Source: Romanomermis culicivorax (lineage: Eukaryota > Nematoda > Enoplea > Mermithida > Mermithidae). From it: 64,000 nt of DNA. The position numbers and the translations under genes were made by a program. Below, one piece after another: positions 31,700 through 42,779 of the stretch. Position 1 is the stretch's first letter. Every line of letters begins with the position of its first letter. The stretch is taken from NCBI GenBank assembly GCA_963922205.1, contig CAWUHX010000173.1:1-64000 (forward strand). The letters are read 5' to 3'. Below the pieces are notes generated by a model. The model saw only the letters and a list, made by a program, of their open reading frames with translations. It was not told the DNA's origin and ran no database searches.

Positions 31700-32660
31700 A
31701 CAAAAATTTCATCAGCGAAGTGGTATTTTTTCTGCACAGTGCAGAAGAGCCAAAAAAAGTTTCTGCATTGTGGTTTTCCCCCATTACCACTGTTTTCTTT
31801 ACCCTGGGTCTTTTACCAAATTTGAGAAAGGGGTCAACAAGTTTCTAATTTTGCCGATGTCATTTTTTTGCTTTCAAATGGTCATACATGCTTTATTTAT
31901 GTGTTTTTGAGCTTTTTCAAACCTTCTCGTGTTTTTAGAACCATTAATTCATTAAAAATGAGAGAAAAATTTTCACCTTTGATCAATGTCTAATCTACAA
32001 GCATTGTGGAACGAGTTTTCCAAAACTATCCAAGAACCTAATGACTTCAAATTACATGAGAAATTGATGGTCAAGTCCTCTATGATGACAAGTGAGCACC
32101 CAAAAAAGATATTGATGGCATTGACATTCTGTTACGCTGAAAAATCAATTTTCTGAACATTTATTTCAAGAATCAGGTTCAAATTCTGTGTTCAAAAGTC
32201 GTAATTTCTAGAATTTTATATTTGAAAAATTTTAAAACCAGTAATTTATTTGCAAACTCTCATGAACTTGGCCGAAAAGATATGAGTAAGAAGAGTATAA
32301 ATTTTGGAAAACTACTTCCATGAAGCTTTTGGATTGATTTTACATCAAGAAAGGAATAATCGCTTCAAAAAGTTCAGAGACTTGACATATTGATCTTTCT
32401 CAAAAAACTTGTCAAAAAAATGTGAATCTTCATTAAATATCCAGGTAAAATATTCAAGATTAACAATTAAAACATGAGATAATACGTTTAAGATGATGAA
32501 AAATATTAAAGATTAAATCATAAGTGAAAGTATACATGTTAGAGGCCTTGTCTGAGCTAGGAAATAATAAATAATGATTATTAAAGTTATAAACCGCGCG
32601 AAGCACTGGAAAATTTTGAGATTACGACCACCTAAAATGCACCAAAATGCATCTTTTCTG
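31700..32660. repeat. Family D fragment and an outer TTTTTTCTGCA repeat
   Basis: A CACTGTTTTCTTTACCC end starts at 31788, followed by typical family D interior sequence ('caattttctgaacatttatt', 'taaaacatgagataatacg', 'caccaaaatgcatc'). The matching right end is missing. Outside it (31727-31770) is a GTATTTTTTCTGCACAGTGC end that resembles, as a complement, the sequence at 34975-35020, so a larger element of about 3.3 kb may enclose the region. No 8-bp duplication was found for either. Confidence 0.45.
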
Positions 32661-33125
32661 CGTTGTAGACCGGCTGGCTGACTGTGCTGTCTGGTCGACT
32701 GTTGCGGCCGGCTGACTGCACCGGATGACCGACTGTTGCACATGGCTGACTGTACCGGTTGGCCGAATTCAATTTTAAATAGTTTATATGTATAAGTTGA
32801 ACCTTATGTACAATGTATTTGCACGAAATGTGAGTAAAAGGGTGCTAAATATAGGTCTCAATGTACCAGATATTATCAAAAAATGCAAGGGCAATGCAAA
32901 AATATTCTAATCAAGTAAAAGCACCCTAGGATAACTTTTTGAATTTGAAAGTTTTTTATTTTGTAAGAAATTTTAACCCTTGTAACCATTCACTTTGTTG
33001 AGTATATTTGTTATAAAAATGAATTAAAATGATTTTGGGGCTGCAGATTATCTGTTGACAGTGCATGGAAATTTGATGTTGCTTAAGTAGAAATTTGGCA
33101 TTAGCACCAGTTGGCGATGGTTTTC
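32661..33125. repeat. GACTG-rich minisatellite and flank
   Basis: About 100 bp (32665-32765) repeat a unit like CCGGCTGACTGTxxCGG. Its reverse complement appears at 34800-34890 (CTACAGTCGGCCAGCC). The pair faces inward 2.1 kb apart, the same inverted-array design as 4309-4920. The rest to 33125 is AT-rich and featureless. Confidence 0.5.
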
Positions 33126-33569
33126 CGGCTATCCATACATATGACGGAGCCTGAGGTCTGGGGGGAAAGTTGGGCGACTTTTTTAGGGCTGGGTGTCAGT
33201 AATTCCGAAAATTTTGGAGGTTGGGGTGTTTCAAGAAAAAAAATCGATTTTTTAACAAAAAATAGTACAAAAAATAGTAATTTTCCCCTAAAAAGACAGT
33301 AAAAATGTATCCATAGCGCAAAGCGCTAAGAAAATTCAGGTTTTTTTTACCACTTTTTGTTTAAAAATTGACATTTTTAATCAAAAAATTGACATTTTCC
33401 AATATTTTTCTGACCAAAAGTATGGGGGTCCCTATGGCTACCATATAGCTAGTCATTGGATTGGAAAATCCTGGGGCGCAGTCGCCCAATGGCTAGCCAT
33501 ATGGTCAGCGATTTCTGGAGGGGGGTTCCCATAGCACTTCCCCCCCCCAATTACATGTATGTGGCTATA
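33126..33569 (+). mobile_element. Family A element
   Basis: The element at 33134-33561 (428 bp) runs from CATACATATGACGGAGCCTG to ATTACATGTATG. Flanks CGGCTATC and TGGCTATA agree at 6 of 8. It carries the AGCGCAAAGCGCT palindrome near 33315, 'tatgggggtc' and terminal poly-C. The frame 33111-33302 is repeat translation. Confidence 0.8.
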
Positions 33570-33944
33570 CTATAGTTAAAATCCAACAGTTTATAGCTAA
33601 CATGGCCCACTTGTTGGGAGCTGGTTTGTAATTTTGAGCACTAAAATATTTGAATTTAAAACGTTTTATAGAAACTATTTTCATTCAGGGTGATACTTGG
33701 TATTTATATGCAAGAAAATCTTAATTTTGAAGTACTTATTCTCAATTTTCATGAACAGAAAGTGCAAAAAATTCACCAATAGTCTTGTCAAATAAAAGCA
33801 CCAGGCTGATATTCCACAAATGTGCAGACCTCATAGCTTTTACCACAGCTAAACTCATATTTCGAAAAAAGTAATGAGCAGGAGACATTCCAGAGTATGA
33901 CCCTTAGATAATTTACTCAATTAAAGACAAAATTCCATTTTTTG

Positions 33945-34503
33945 TGCAGGTCTTTCCTTAGGGATTTAAGAAAAGATAGAGACTTCTGGTCTGAACTGAC
34001 CTGTTAGATCTAATCCCTTGGCTAAGCCTCGGTGATAGAGCAACAGTCTGGTTCCCCAGACCTGACAACAACAAAGATAAATTAATATATGGGGCCTCAC
34101 ACAGACCCTTGAAGTCTCCTAGATGAGACAAGGAATCCCCTCAGGTTTAGACTCACTTTTCTGGATTCCCTAGCGGGTCTTCCAGAGCTTGCAGTCAGCA
34201 AGCTGGCACCTGGGCCTTTGGCTCTTGGCTCCAATCACTCGGTGGGATCTAAATAACAAACAAATAGGTATCACAATAAATCTGATGAATAACAAAAGGA
34301 ATGTGGAATGACCACTATTAATATTATATAAATATAAAACAATATTGCTGGGAATAGTTTAATGGACGCCAGCTATATGATCAAGAATATAATAAAAAAC
34401 AATAAAAGTGAATGAATGATGCCACTATTTTTTTGGTCTTTCTTTGGCACTCCACTTCTATGCAAATGTCTGCGCCGCTGGTCGTCCAATTTCTCGATTT
34501 GCA
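33945..34503. repeat. 550-bp dispersed repeat, copy 2 (LTR-like)
   Basis: Same blocks and order as 28323-28870, with TG...CA ends; see that entry and the possible retroelement spanning both. Confidence 0.75.
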
Positions 34504-35020
34504 TGTTGCCAAATTCTAACATTTTTTTTGCCGAGTTCTAACATATTTTATTCATAGTTTTTTTGCTACAAAAATATTAGGAAAAGTCAATAGAATCAAT
34601 CAATCTAGGCTTTTACAATGAATGAAAAAATTATGAAGGGCATATTTTGGCACTTAATTACCATATTTTTGCATCACTTTTGCATTTTTTGATGATATCT
34701 TTGCATTGAAACCTATATTTAGCAACATTTTATTCACATTTTGTGCAAAAACGTTTTACATAAGGTTGGACTTACATATAAACTATTTCAAATTGAATTC
34801 AGCCAGCCAGTACAGTCGGCCATGTGCTACAGTCGGCCAGCCGCTACAGTTGATCAGCTGCTACAGTTGACCAGACGGCACGGTGTGCCACCCACTACAC
34901 AATCTTTTTCTGTATCTGATAATCAAATGCATGACTCGAAAAATTCTGCTGTAGTGCAGAAATCACCAAACAAAATTCTGCAGGAAGCTTAAAAAGTCCG
35001 CCCTGCAGAAAAAAACACTG
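34504..35020. repeat. Inverted minisatellite arm and TTTTTCTGCAG end
   Basis: 34800-34890 is the CAGTCGGCCAGC array facing the one at 32665. 34960-35020 ends CTGCAGAAAAAAACACTG, a likely terminal repeat. The frame 34741-34992 translates the array and is not a gene. Confidence 0.45.
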
Positions 35021-35191
35021 GTGCCCACCAGACTACCCTATAGGTAGGGGTATGAAGGGGGTATTACCCCTACCTAAAGTCCTTAAAATTGACCACTGGC
35101 TGCCTAATTTTGAGACAAAATAACGTGTTTAGTAAATTTCCAATCTTACCCCTACCTGAAAAATCTGACCTTGGGGACCTCTGGTACCCAC
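35021..35191. mobile_element. Family E miniature hAT-like element
   Basis: The element at 35029-35183 (155 bp) has ends CAGACTACCCTATAGG and CTTGGGGACCTCTG. Flanks GTGCCCAC (35021-35028) and GTACCCAC (35184-35191) agree at 7 of 8. It contains the inverted phrase 'ggtaggggta'/'tacccctacc'. It matches 60926-61105. Confidence 0.75.
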
Positions 35192-35571
35192 ATTACTCCA
35201 AGAAACGTTACTTTAGTCGCAGCATCTGCGGCACGGCCTTGCAGGGAATTGCCTAATGATTTAATGGATGTGAATCTAACTGATGATGTTGAAAATAGCG
35301 ATTTTTCAAAATTTTTAGATTATCGTGTCAACACTTTTTGACATTCCATTCATTCATCAGCGAAATTTATTAGTTAGAGATGGCGTCATGTCTCGCGGTA
35401 ATATGCGCTATTCTTTTACCGGTGAGTATTTACGGGGCCTTATAGATTGTTCTTATTTTTACCTACCATGTAACCCACAATCAGTTGCACCGCAATTTGC
35501 CTTTGCTAGAATCGTCTGGTCATATAGACAACTGTTTAACAGTGTCAGTTTCGCGCTTGACTAGTGTCGTA
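35192..35571 (+). CDS. Possible host exon or gene relic, unidentified
   Basis: 35192-35330 reads LVAASAARPCRELPNDLM and then an acidic stretch ending FLDYR. It connects either by a very short 36-bp intron (GTGTCA...TCATCAG) or by a 1-base frameshift to RNLLVRDGVMSRGNMRYSF, which stops at a consensus donor (ACCG|GTGAGT at about 35421). Composition looks coding and is unlike the surrounding repeats. I do not recognise the family. A frameshift reading would make it a pseudogene; an intron reading would make it part of a live gene whose other exons I cannot find. Confidence 0.35.
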
Positions 35572-35598
35572 TTATATATGCATATGTATATGCAGGCC

Positions 35599-35875
35599 CG
35601 TAACTAGTGGGGAATAGTGGGGATTCCCCCTGAGATGAAATCAAACAAAAATTTTTTAAGTATATCTGATGTTTTGCACACAATAGTCTTATGTCCTGTA
35701 GGCAGGAGGGTTGGGAACCATGGACCCCTTAAATATTTCTAGTGTTAAAAAAGGTAAAGGTTTGCCTTTTTTCTTCAAGAAAAAGTCAAGTCAGAAATGC
35801 CAATTTTACAGCAAATTGAGTGAAAAAATGTGCCCCCCCCCCAAAAAAAAATCCTGGCTACAGGCCTGCTGGCTA
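35599..35875 (+). mobile_element. Family C element
   Basis: It runs from CAGGCCCGTAACTAGTGGGG to GGCTACAGGCCTG, with a C-run near 35837 and 'ttcttcaagaaaaagtcaag'. It shares these with the copy in intron 2 of the Mff-like gene, in opposite orientation. The flanking duplication is not clear. Confidence 0.6.
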
Positions 35876-36152
35876 CACCTAACTGTAACTGTAACTATCA
35901 TACATGGGCAAAGCCTACCGCTACCATATGGCTAGAAAGAAAGGTAGTTTTGTGGCCATTTGTAGAAAATTTTCAAAATTTTTCAACTGCTCTGAGGATT
36001 TTCGGGATTTCCCTAAAATTTTTTAAATTTTGAGACCCCCATCCCGAAATGTTGCATTCACTCCCCCCAAAGCTGTTACAGATACAATGCCAAAGATGTG
36101 GGGTGCCCTGGCCTTAAAATGAACAGGATTTCTGCAAATTTGGAAAAACGTG

Positions 36153-37366
36153 TAAAGCCCAATTCATACTTCTGCTCATTGCTCGGCAAGCATGCTTGGG
36201 GAGCATGCTCGATGCTGTGCGCGGAGATGTTTGACGAGCACAGCCTTGAGCAAGCTGCTCGCTGAGCATGCTCAGCACGTAAATATTTGCTGGGCGAGCA
36301 GAACTCCGAGCACAAAAAATTTGCTCGTCGAGCATGCTTGGGATAGTAAAAAAATGATCTACTCCTCGGAGCATGCTCATCGAGCAACATACGTTATAAG
36401 TATAGACAATGAAAAACTGCCTATAGGCAAGGCAAAATTATGTAAAACTGTCACTCGGTTTGCATTGTATATAGTTTAAAATAGGCTGTGTGCGTTCTGC
36501 ATGTAGATTTTTTTGTCATGTCTATTTTAAAAAATTATCAGAAGATGAAAAATTTAAATTTATTGAACTAGTTCGTGAAAAAGAATTTCTGTGGAACGTT
36601 CAATCATTCGATTACAAGGACGTCAGGAAAAAACGAACTTGGGAATGTAATCGTCGAAGTGAATCATCAAATTGTGGTCCCGACTGTAACGATTCTCACA
36701 CACTAGGTGGTTAGCTTCTCTACCACCGACTGCACAGTCCTGCATCGCCTGTTGCTACTGCAGCAGTGCCCGTCACAAAAATCCAGGTCTGGGCCCGTGA
36801 CTTGGATGAGCAACATCAAGTCTACGGGTTTAGACGAAAATGCACGATGGCACTTTTTGGGCATCGTCACATTCTCCTCCTAGGGAAGTGTGACGCCCTC
36901 GTCACAACATCCATCCGCCTGCTATGGCACCTTTTGCGCATCGTCACACGACCTGGGGTAAATTTGAAAAAATCGCTCTGCATCATTATTTTTCAAGTCC
37001 GGAAAAAGTGTGGCATGTTTACCAAACTGCGACCTCGCCCTGTTCATAGGACGCACTGACCATCGTCTTCGATTTCTTTTGATCAAGCAATGATTGACGT
37101 GCAACAATTATGTAAGAACACGCATTTTCAAGGTTTTGGAAAAATACATTTAAAAACGCAAATTTCACAGACCGATCAATAAGCAGAAATGAAATCTGTC
37201 CCCCGCGAAAAATTGGCTTGCGAAGTATGAACCACCTCCGAGCATGCTCGCCAAGCAAGATGATGGCTGAGCATCCCCGAGCATGCTCGGAGCTGTGCTT
37301 GGAGATGCTCGACGAGCATGCTCAGGGTAAATTTGCTCGCCAAGCAGAAGTATGAACCGGGCTTAA
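36153..37366 (+). mobile_element. PIF/Harbinger-type element with a MADF remnant
   Basis: The element at 36156-37363 (1208 bp) has TIRs AGCCCAATTCATACTTCTGC and the complement of AGCCCGGTTCATACTTCTGC, flanked by TAA on both sides (36153-36155 and 37364-37366), matching the TWA target of PIF/Harbinger. Inside both ends are arrays rich in GAGCATGCTC (36178-36375 and 37235-37355). The middle has a MADF-like fragment, which fits because these transposons often carry a Myb/SANT- or MADF-like DNA-binding ORF next to the transposase. No transposase is visible. Confidence 0.75.
36490..36714 (+). pseudogene. MADF (Myb/SANT-like) domain fragment
   Basis: Residues about 17-54 read LSEDEKFKFIELVREKEF then LWNVQSFDYKDVRKKRTW, the first two helices of a MADF domain, where the family has I.LV...P.LWd...YkD...K...W. 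The third helix is lost, probably by a frameshift after RTW. MADF binds DNA. In this setting it is probably the transposon's DNA-binding protein rather than a host factor. Confidence 0.65.
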
Positions 37367-38883
37367 AAATAGGCAAAATGGCCCTACCCTGAAATCTCAT
37401 AAACTGTTGAATCCAAAGTCTAGATATTTTGTAGATGCGCATGGAGCTTCATTTCATGGGCAAATCTTCAGGAATATGGGGTACCACTCAATGCATTTTA
37501 GAGGACAATGCGCCAAACCTTTGTCTTAGGATTTTCAAACCATGCTGTTTCCATTTGATCGGTATCAAAATGAGAATATAATTTCACTAATATAATGTTG
37601 ATGTTACTGTAAAAATTTGAAAACTTCAACTTATTAGCCGCACGAAATAGGCAAAAACTCTCCCTTTAGAATCTCAAAAATTTTGGGCCCAAAATCTGAA
37701 TATTTTGTCGGTGTGTCAGATTCAACTTGTAGTTTTATCATTTAAGGTCCCATTTTTTAACGAGAAAAAACTGACAGATTTGTTGTCAAGGCCTACTCAG
37801 TTTTATTTATGTTTAAATCCATGATAGTTGGTGATACACATATTTTAAGTTTTGGAAAGCAGAAGACCGAAAAAAACATGTTAATTATTCGACATAGAAC
37901 GCTTTTCTCACTGTAGAAATGGTAATTTACTGTGAAAGTGCCGCTCAGCGTTTAATGCAGATTTGTGTAGGATATTTTGACACAAGATACTACTGTAAAT
38001 GGACTAGTTGAGAAACAAAGGCTGAAGCTTATAAGCTCTAGTACTATAAGTCTTATTTTCATGAAATATTTCCTGATAAATTCGATGATACTCGAAAATC
38101 GAAAATTTCTGCTCGATTTTTTCGCAGGTTAGCCAACTCGAGGTTGTCTATCCTAGAATTAGCGCTAACCTCAAGGTTACTTAACTTGCATTCGTGCTTA
38201 CGGCCCGAGTTTTTCATGCATGGCATACTGTTCAAATGTATTAACATGTCGATTTTCTGTGAAAATCAGTCAAAGGGTAGCCCATAATTGCTTGTTTTCT
38301 AGCTGAACTGGTAGTGCGCACTTCGGCAATAGTACTTGCACTATGTACTCATCCTATTTGTGTCTACTTTTTACATTTTAGCCATTGGGCGTTTGTATCC
38401 ACAAAGGCGGCGGTTGCTGCAATTGCGAAGTTTTCGTTTCCATTTTGTTGACCTGTTTGCTCTACCTTCCGGGCTTGATTTACGCCCTTTACATCATTTG
38501 CTCTTCTCCATCGGGCGAGTGACCACTCGAAAATTGGGATTTTGAGTATCGAAAGTTTTCAGTTTGGACAAACTTGGTAATTCTGTTATGTCGTTTCATA
38601 TATCTTAAATTTTGTATGCGCCCATGCTGTTGAATCTTGATTTTTCGTGCAATTGATAGAGCACCTATATGGTATTCAATTACGAGTAATTATGAATGCA
38701 AACAAGAATTTCATAATGCACAATCGTGCCCATTGGCTTTGATATAATTGCGAACATTTTAGTTGTGTTATGCTGGCGGGTCTTGTTTCTCCGTGGACAG
38801 AATAGAATGATGTTTACCATGTGTAATGATTAGTATTTTTGCTGCATCGTATACTGTATACTCTAGCGACCCCAATTAGGAAG
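37367..38883. other. Intergenic, nothing firmly recognised
   Basis: AT-rich, with no convincing coding frame. 'taacctcaaggtta' and 'aactcgaggtt' near 38130-38180 are short palindromes. A U6-like phrase near 38311 was considered and dropped. Confidence 0.45.
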
Positions 38884-39073
38884 CACCGTTTTTTCCTCAA
38901 ATGGGGTCTTGTCTTAAATGCCATCAGTCTATCACCGTTTTGTTTCCTCGAACATTTTTTCCACAAGGGAACCGGACCCAAAATTTTTTTCCTAATTTTA
39001 AAAAACGTTTATAACGTGGCTACGGATGCTTTTTTATGCATTTTAGGAGCATAAGGTAAAGCAGGGTAACTTT
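38884..39073. repeat. Two adjacent family D ends
   Basis: CACCGTTTTTTCCTCAAATG at 38884 and CACCGTTTTGTTTCCTCG at 38933 match, respectively, the left end and the inverted right end of the intact copy at 40165-41190. They are cut-off copies used as targets by later insertions. A complementary left end lies at 42780-42890. Confidence 0.6.
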
Positions 39074-40036
39074 GGTCAAAACACGGGTTTTTTTTTCCAC
39101 GAACTTTTTTCCACAAATGTGGAAAGGGGTCAAATTTTTTTTCCACATGTGGAAAAAAATTTTTTCGTCTTAAAATCCTCGTTTTTTGGCTTAAAATGCT
39201 CACAGACGCTTTATCGCACTGTTTTTGAGCTTTTTCAAGCCTTCCGGTGTTTTTAGAGAAGTTAATTCATTAAAATTGGAGGAAAAATTGAAATGTTCGG
39301 TTTTAAAGCCTAATCTACAAGCATTGTTGAACAAATTTTCTAGCAAACTATCCAAGAGCATAATTGACTTGAATTACACAAGAAATCAATGGTCAAGTCC
39401 TCTATGATGACAAGTGAAAGCCCAAAAAAGATGGTATTCTTTCCGGCGCGCAGCGCCGGAAAATTTTTTGGGTATATTGACATTCTGGGATGCTGGAAAA
39501 TCAATTTTCCGAACATTTATTTCAAGAATTAGATTCCAATTTTGTGTTCAAGAGTCGTAATTTCTAGAATTTTACAAAGTATAAATTTCCTAAAGATATT
39601 TCCATGAAGCTTTTGAATTGATTTTAAGTTAGAAAACAAATAATCGCATCATAAATCATAGAGACTTGACGTGTATTGATCTTTCTCAAAAGGAAAAATT
39701 CCAATCTTCATTAAATATTATGATAAAATGTTGAAGATTACCAATTAAAACATGAGATACTACGTTTAAGATGATGAAAACTATTATAGATTAAGTGATA
39801 AATGTAGGTAGACATGATAAAAGCCGCGCCTGAGCTACTTAATGAATGATGATGATTATTAAAGTTATAACCGGCGCGTAGCGCCGGAAAATTTTGAGAT
39901 TTGGACCTCCTAAAATGCACCAAAATGCATCTTTTCAATATGAAAACCCCAAATTTTTCTTCCACATTTGTGGAAAGACCTCAAAAATTTTTTCCACATT
40001 ATAGTGCAAATGTGGAAAAAAAACAGTGGGTCAAAA
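39074..40036. mobile_element. Family D element
   Basis: The element at 39082-40028 (947 bp) has ends CACGGGTTTTTTTTTCC and GGAAAAAAAACAGTG, with perfect flanks GGTCAAAA (39074-39081 and 40029-40036). Near each end are 'ccacaaatgtgg'-type hairpins. Two CCGGCGC hairpins occur: loop GCA at 39443-39459 and loop GTA at 39871-39887. It is non-coding. Confidence 0.85.
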
Positions 40037-40156
40037 TCGAGTCAATTCGACTTCTCCAACATATAACTTGGTATATATGGGGCATTCGTAAAAATGTTTC
40101 ATGGAACTCATGTATCAAAAAATAAAAATGCCAGGCAAATCAATTAAACACATCAT

Positions 40157-41198
40157 CTCATAAGCACCGTTTTTTTTCCTCAAATGGGGTCTTTTGAGGA
40201 AAAAATTTCGAAATGAGAAAAAAAATTTTGGGTATGGTTCTCATTGTGGAAAAAATTTTGGGGAACTCTAAACCGAAAAGATGCGTTTTGGTGGACTTTA
40301 AAAGGTCAAAATCTCAAAATTTTCCGGCGCTTCGCGCCGATCATGGGTATAATTATAACTATATTCTATCAGGCGCGGCCGTTAGCATATCTACTTCGAC
40401 TTACTAATTAATGCTCAACAGTTTCTATCAATCAAGTTAGCTCGTTTCATTTTCTAATCGTTTACAGTCAATTATGTCGCCGAAAATAGAGATTTTTCAT
40501 CAAGTCTCTCAATTTTTTCTCTCGATGATTGGAATTTTTTTAACGTTGAAATCTGAACTTATGCGTCTATTGAAGGTGGAAGTTAAAGACATTACTCTAG
40601 ACCGCGATTTTAAAACATTTGTTCACGAATTGTCTGTTGGAGAGATTTATTTTTCAGCGTTTTAGAATACAAAAACCCGAAAATTTTTCCGGCGCTACGC
40701 GCCGGAATGAGAAGCAAATTACACTCCATCAGTCTGATTTAAAATTATTTCCCAACGTTGTGAAGGTTCATTTTTTAGCGTTTTAGAAAGTGAAAACCAA
40801 AAAATTTTTCCGGCGCTCCGCGCCGGACCTAGAACTAAATAAAATTCGATGATTCTAATCGGAATCACAGAGATGTTGATAGCAGATAAATTCATGAGAA
40901 CTCTATCATTAACTTGCTTTATCCACTCGCTCCTATAGAACACCAATATATTCTTCATGAGCTCATTTTGATTAACATAACCAGAATTTTCTCAATTTTT
41001 TCCCTCATTTTTGCAGGTTTCTGACTACAAATACAAGAAAATGCTTGGGTATGCTCCTAAAATGCATAAAAAAGCATCCGTAGCCAAATTATAAGCGTTT
41101 TTAAAAATGTGGAAAATGTTTGGAAAATGAGGAAAAAAATTTTGGGTCCGGTTCTCATGTGGAAAAAATCTTCGAGGAAAAAAAACGGTGCTCATAAG
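40157..41198. mobile_element. Family D element
   Basis: The element at 40165-41190 (1026 bp) has ends CACCGTTTTTTTTCCTC and GAGGAAAAAAAACGGTG, with perfect flanks CTCATAAG (40157-40164 and 41191-41198). CCGGCGC hairpins lie at 40324 (loop TTC), 40689 (loop TAC) and 40810 (loop TCC). The interior frames (40474-40665) look unselected. Confidence 0.87.
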
Positions 41199-41207
41199 TA
41201 GCACGCA

Positions 41208-42385
41208 GATTTAACCCATAACCTATAAGACCTCCGACCAGTTGGGGGGGGGGTAGAAAAAAGTCGAAATTTTTCCCAAAAAAGGCCAAAAAACTTACAC
41301 TTTTTGGCAAATTTTTTTAATTTTCTCCAAACTGGGGAGAGGGGTTGGGGAGGTAAATGATTTTGGGTACAGGGTTGGCCAAGTTGGGGGGGGGTCCCCC
41401 CACTGTTTTTTTCCCCAAATCGTGCTCTTTCGGGAAAAAAATTCGGAAAGGGGAAAAAAAATTTTGGGCTCTTTCCCCATTTGGGGAAGAAAATTTTGGG
41501 GATCGGATACAGAAAAGATGCATTTTGGTGCATTTTAGAATGTCATAATGTCAAAATTTTCCGGCGCTTCGCGCCGTTTATAACTTTGATAATCATTATT
41601 ATGCATTACTTAGCTCAGGCGCGGCTTTTATCACGTCTACCTGCATTTATCATATATAATCTATAATAGTTTTCATCATCTTGAACGTATTATCTCATGT
41701 TTTCATTTCGCATTTTTTCCTTTTGAGAAAGATCAGTACGTCAAGTCTCTAAGCTTTTTGATGCGATTATTTCTTTTCTAACGTAAAATCAATTCAAACT
41801 CTTCATGGAAATATCTTTCGGAAATTTATACCCTGCATACTCATATATTTTCGACCAAGTACGAGAGTTTACAAGTAAATTAACTAGTTTTAAAATTTTT
41901 CAAGTAAAATTCTTGAAATAAATGTTCGGAAAATTGATTTTCCAGCGTCACAGAATATCAATACCCAAAAAAATTTTCCGGCGCTTTGCGCCGGAAAGAT
42001 TGACATCCATTTTGGGTTCTCACTCGTCATCATAGAGAACCTAACCATCGATTTCTCATGTAATTCTCAAAGTCATTATGCTTTTGGATAGTTTGCTTGA
42101 AAATTTATTCCAATGCTTGTAGATTTAACTTTGAATTCGAAAATTTCAATTTTTTCCTCAATTTTAATGAATTAACGGATCTAAAATCACCAGCAGGCTT
42201 GAAAAGGCTCAAAAACACCTAAATAAAGCGTCTGTGAGCATTTTTAAGCGAAAAAAACGACTTCGGGAAAATGGGGAAAAAAATTTTGATCCCTTTCCCC
42301 ATTTGGGGAAAAGGCCCGGGGGAAAAAAAACAGTGGGTCCCCCCCAACCCTCCCCCCCCCCCCCCAAGTACAGGTAGGATTTAAC
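41208..42385 (-). mobile_element. Family B element split by a family D element
   Basis: The outer element is 41216-42377, with ends CCATAACCTATAAG and GTACAGGTAG and perfect flanks GATTTAAC (41208-41215 and 42378-42385). Without the insert it is about 219 bp, the usual family B size. Confidence 0.85.
41393..42343. mobile_element. Family D element nested in family B
   Basis: The element at 41401-42335 (935 bp) has ends CACTGTTTTTTTCC and GGAAAAAAAACAGTG, with perfect flanks GGTCCCCC (41393-41400 and 42336-42343). Hairpins CCGGCGC-TTC-GCGCCG (41561) and CCGGCGC-TTT-GCGCCGG (41978) are present. 'tttccccatttggggaa' palindromes lie near both ends. Confidence 0.88.
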
Positions 42386-42779
42386 CTATCATTGATCGTT
42401 GAAAAGAGCTCACTTTTTGACCAATGTTACCCACACCCACCATGGTGGTCAACTTTGGTCGCCATTATAATTTCTGTTCAAGTTATTTTTTTGACAAGTA
42501 AAATCCTTATATCTCACTACAGATGGAACGTAACAATAAATTTTGGATATGGGGTAACGTAACTACCGGCCTTTATTGTCACACAATTTCAGCTGAAAAT
42601 AATGAATATCATCAACGACAAAAAAGTTCTCGTAAATCTACTCGCAGCTGTCCCTATGATGGGTAACTTTGGTCAATTGACCTAAAAAAGTGCCTGACGT
42701 GAAAAATATTGTGTCATTCAGATACAGCAAGTTGAAAATAAAAATATCAATCGTTCAAAATTTATTAACGACCTTTTAA
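42386..42779. other. Non-coding, 'aactttggtc' repeats
   Basis: Contains 'caactttggtc' and 'gggtaactttggtc', also seen at 39065 and 45855, which suggests a further old repeat that served as target for family D. Confidence 0.4.

Larger units (their letters stand above)
28318..34508 (-). mobile_element. Possible LTR retroelement bounded by TG...CA repeats
   Basis: Two direct repeats, 28323-28870 and 33945-34503, begin TGCAG and end TTTGCA, that is TG...CA. Outer flanks TGTTC (28318-28322) and TGTTG (34504-34508) agree at 4 of 5. Between them is a minus-strand gag-like frame. No convincing primer site or polypurine tract was found, pol is absent, and the two repeats are clearly diverged. Other repeats (tRNA-like units, LINE fragment, family D and A copies) lie inside. 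The LTR reading is therefore a hypothesis; two independent dispersed-repeat insertions would also explain it. Confidence 0.4.

Noticed and set aside
38311..38345. GTGCGCACTTCGGCAATAG resembles the 5' end of U6 snRNA
   Set aside because: The rest of U6 does not follow, there is no matching internal domain or T-stretch terminator, and the similarity covers fewer than 20 bases.
39082..41190. CCGGCGC hairpins as bacterial rho-independent terminators from contaminating DNA
   Set aside because: They lie inside eukaryotic-type TIR elements with 8-bp duplications and recur through the whole window, so contamination does not explain them.
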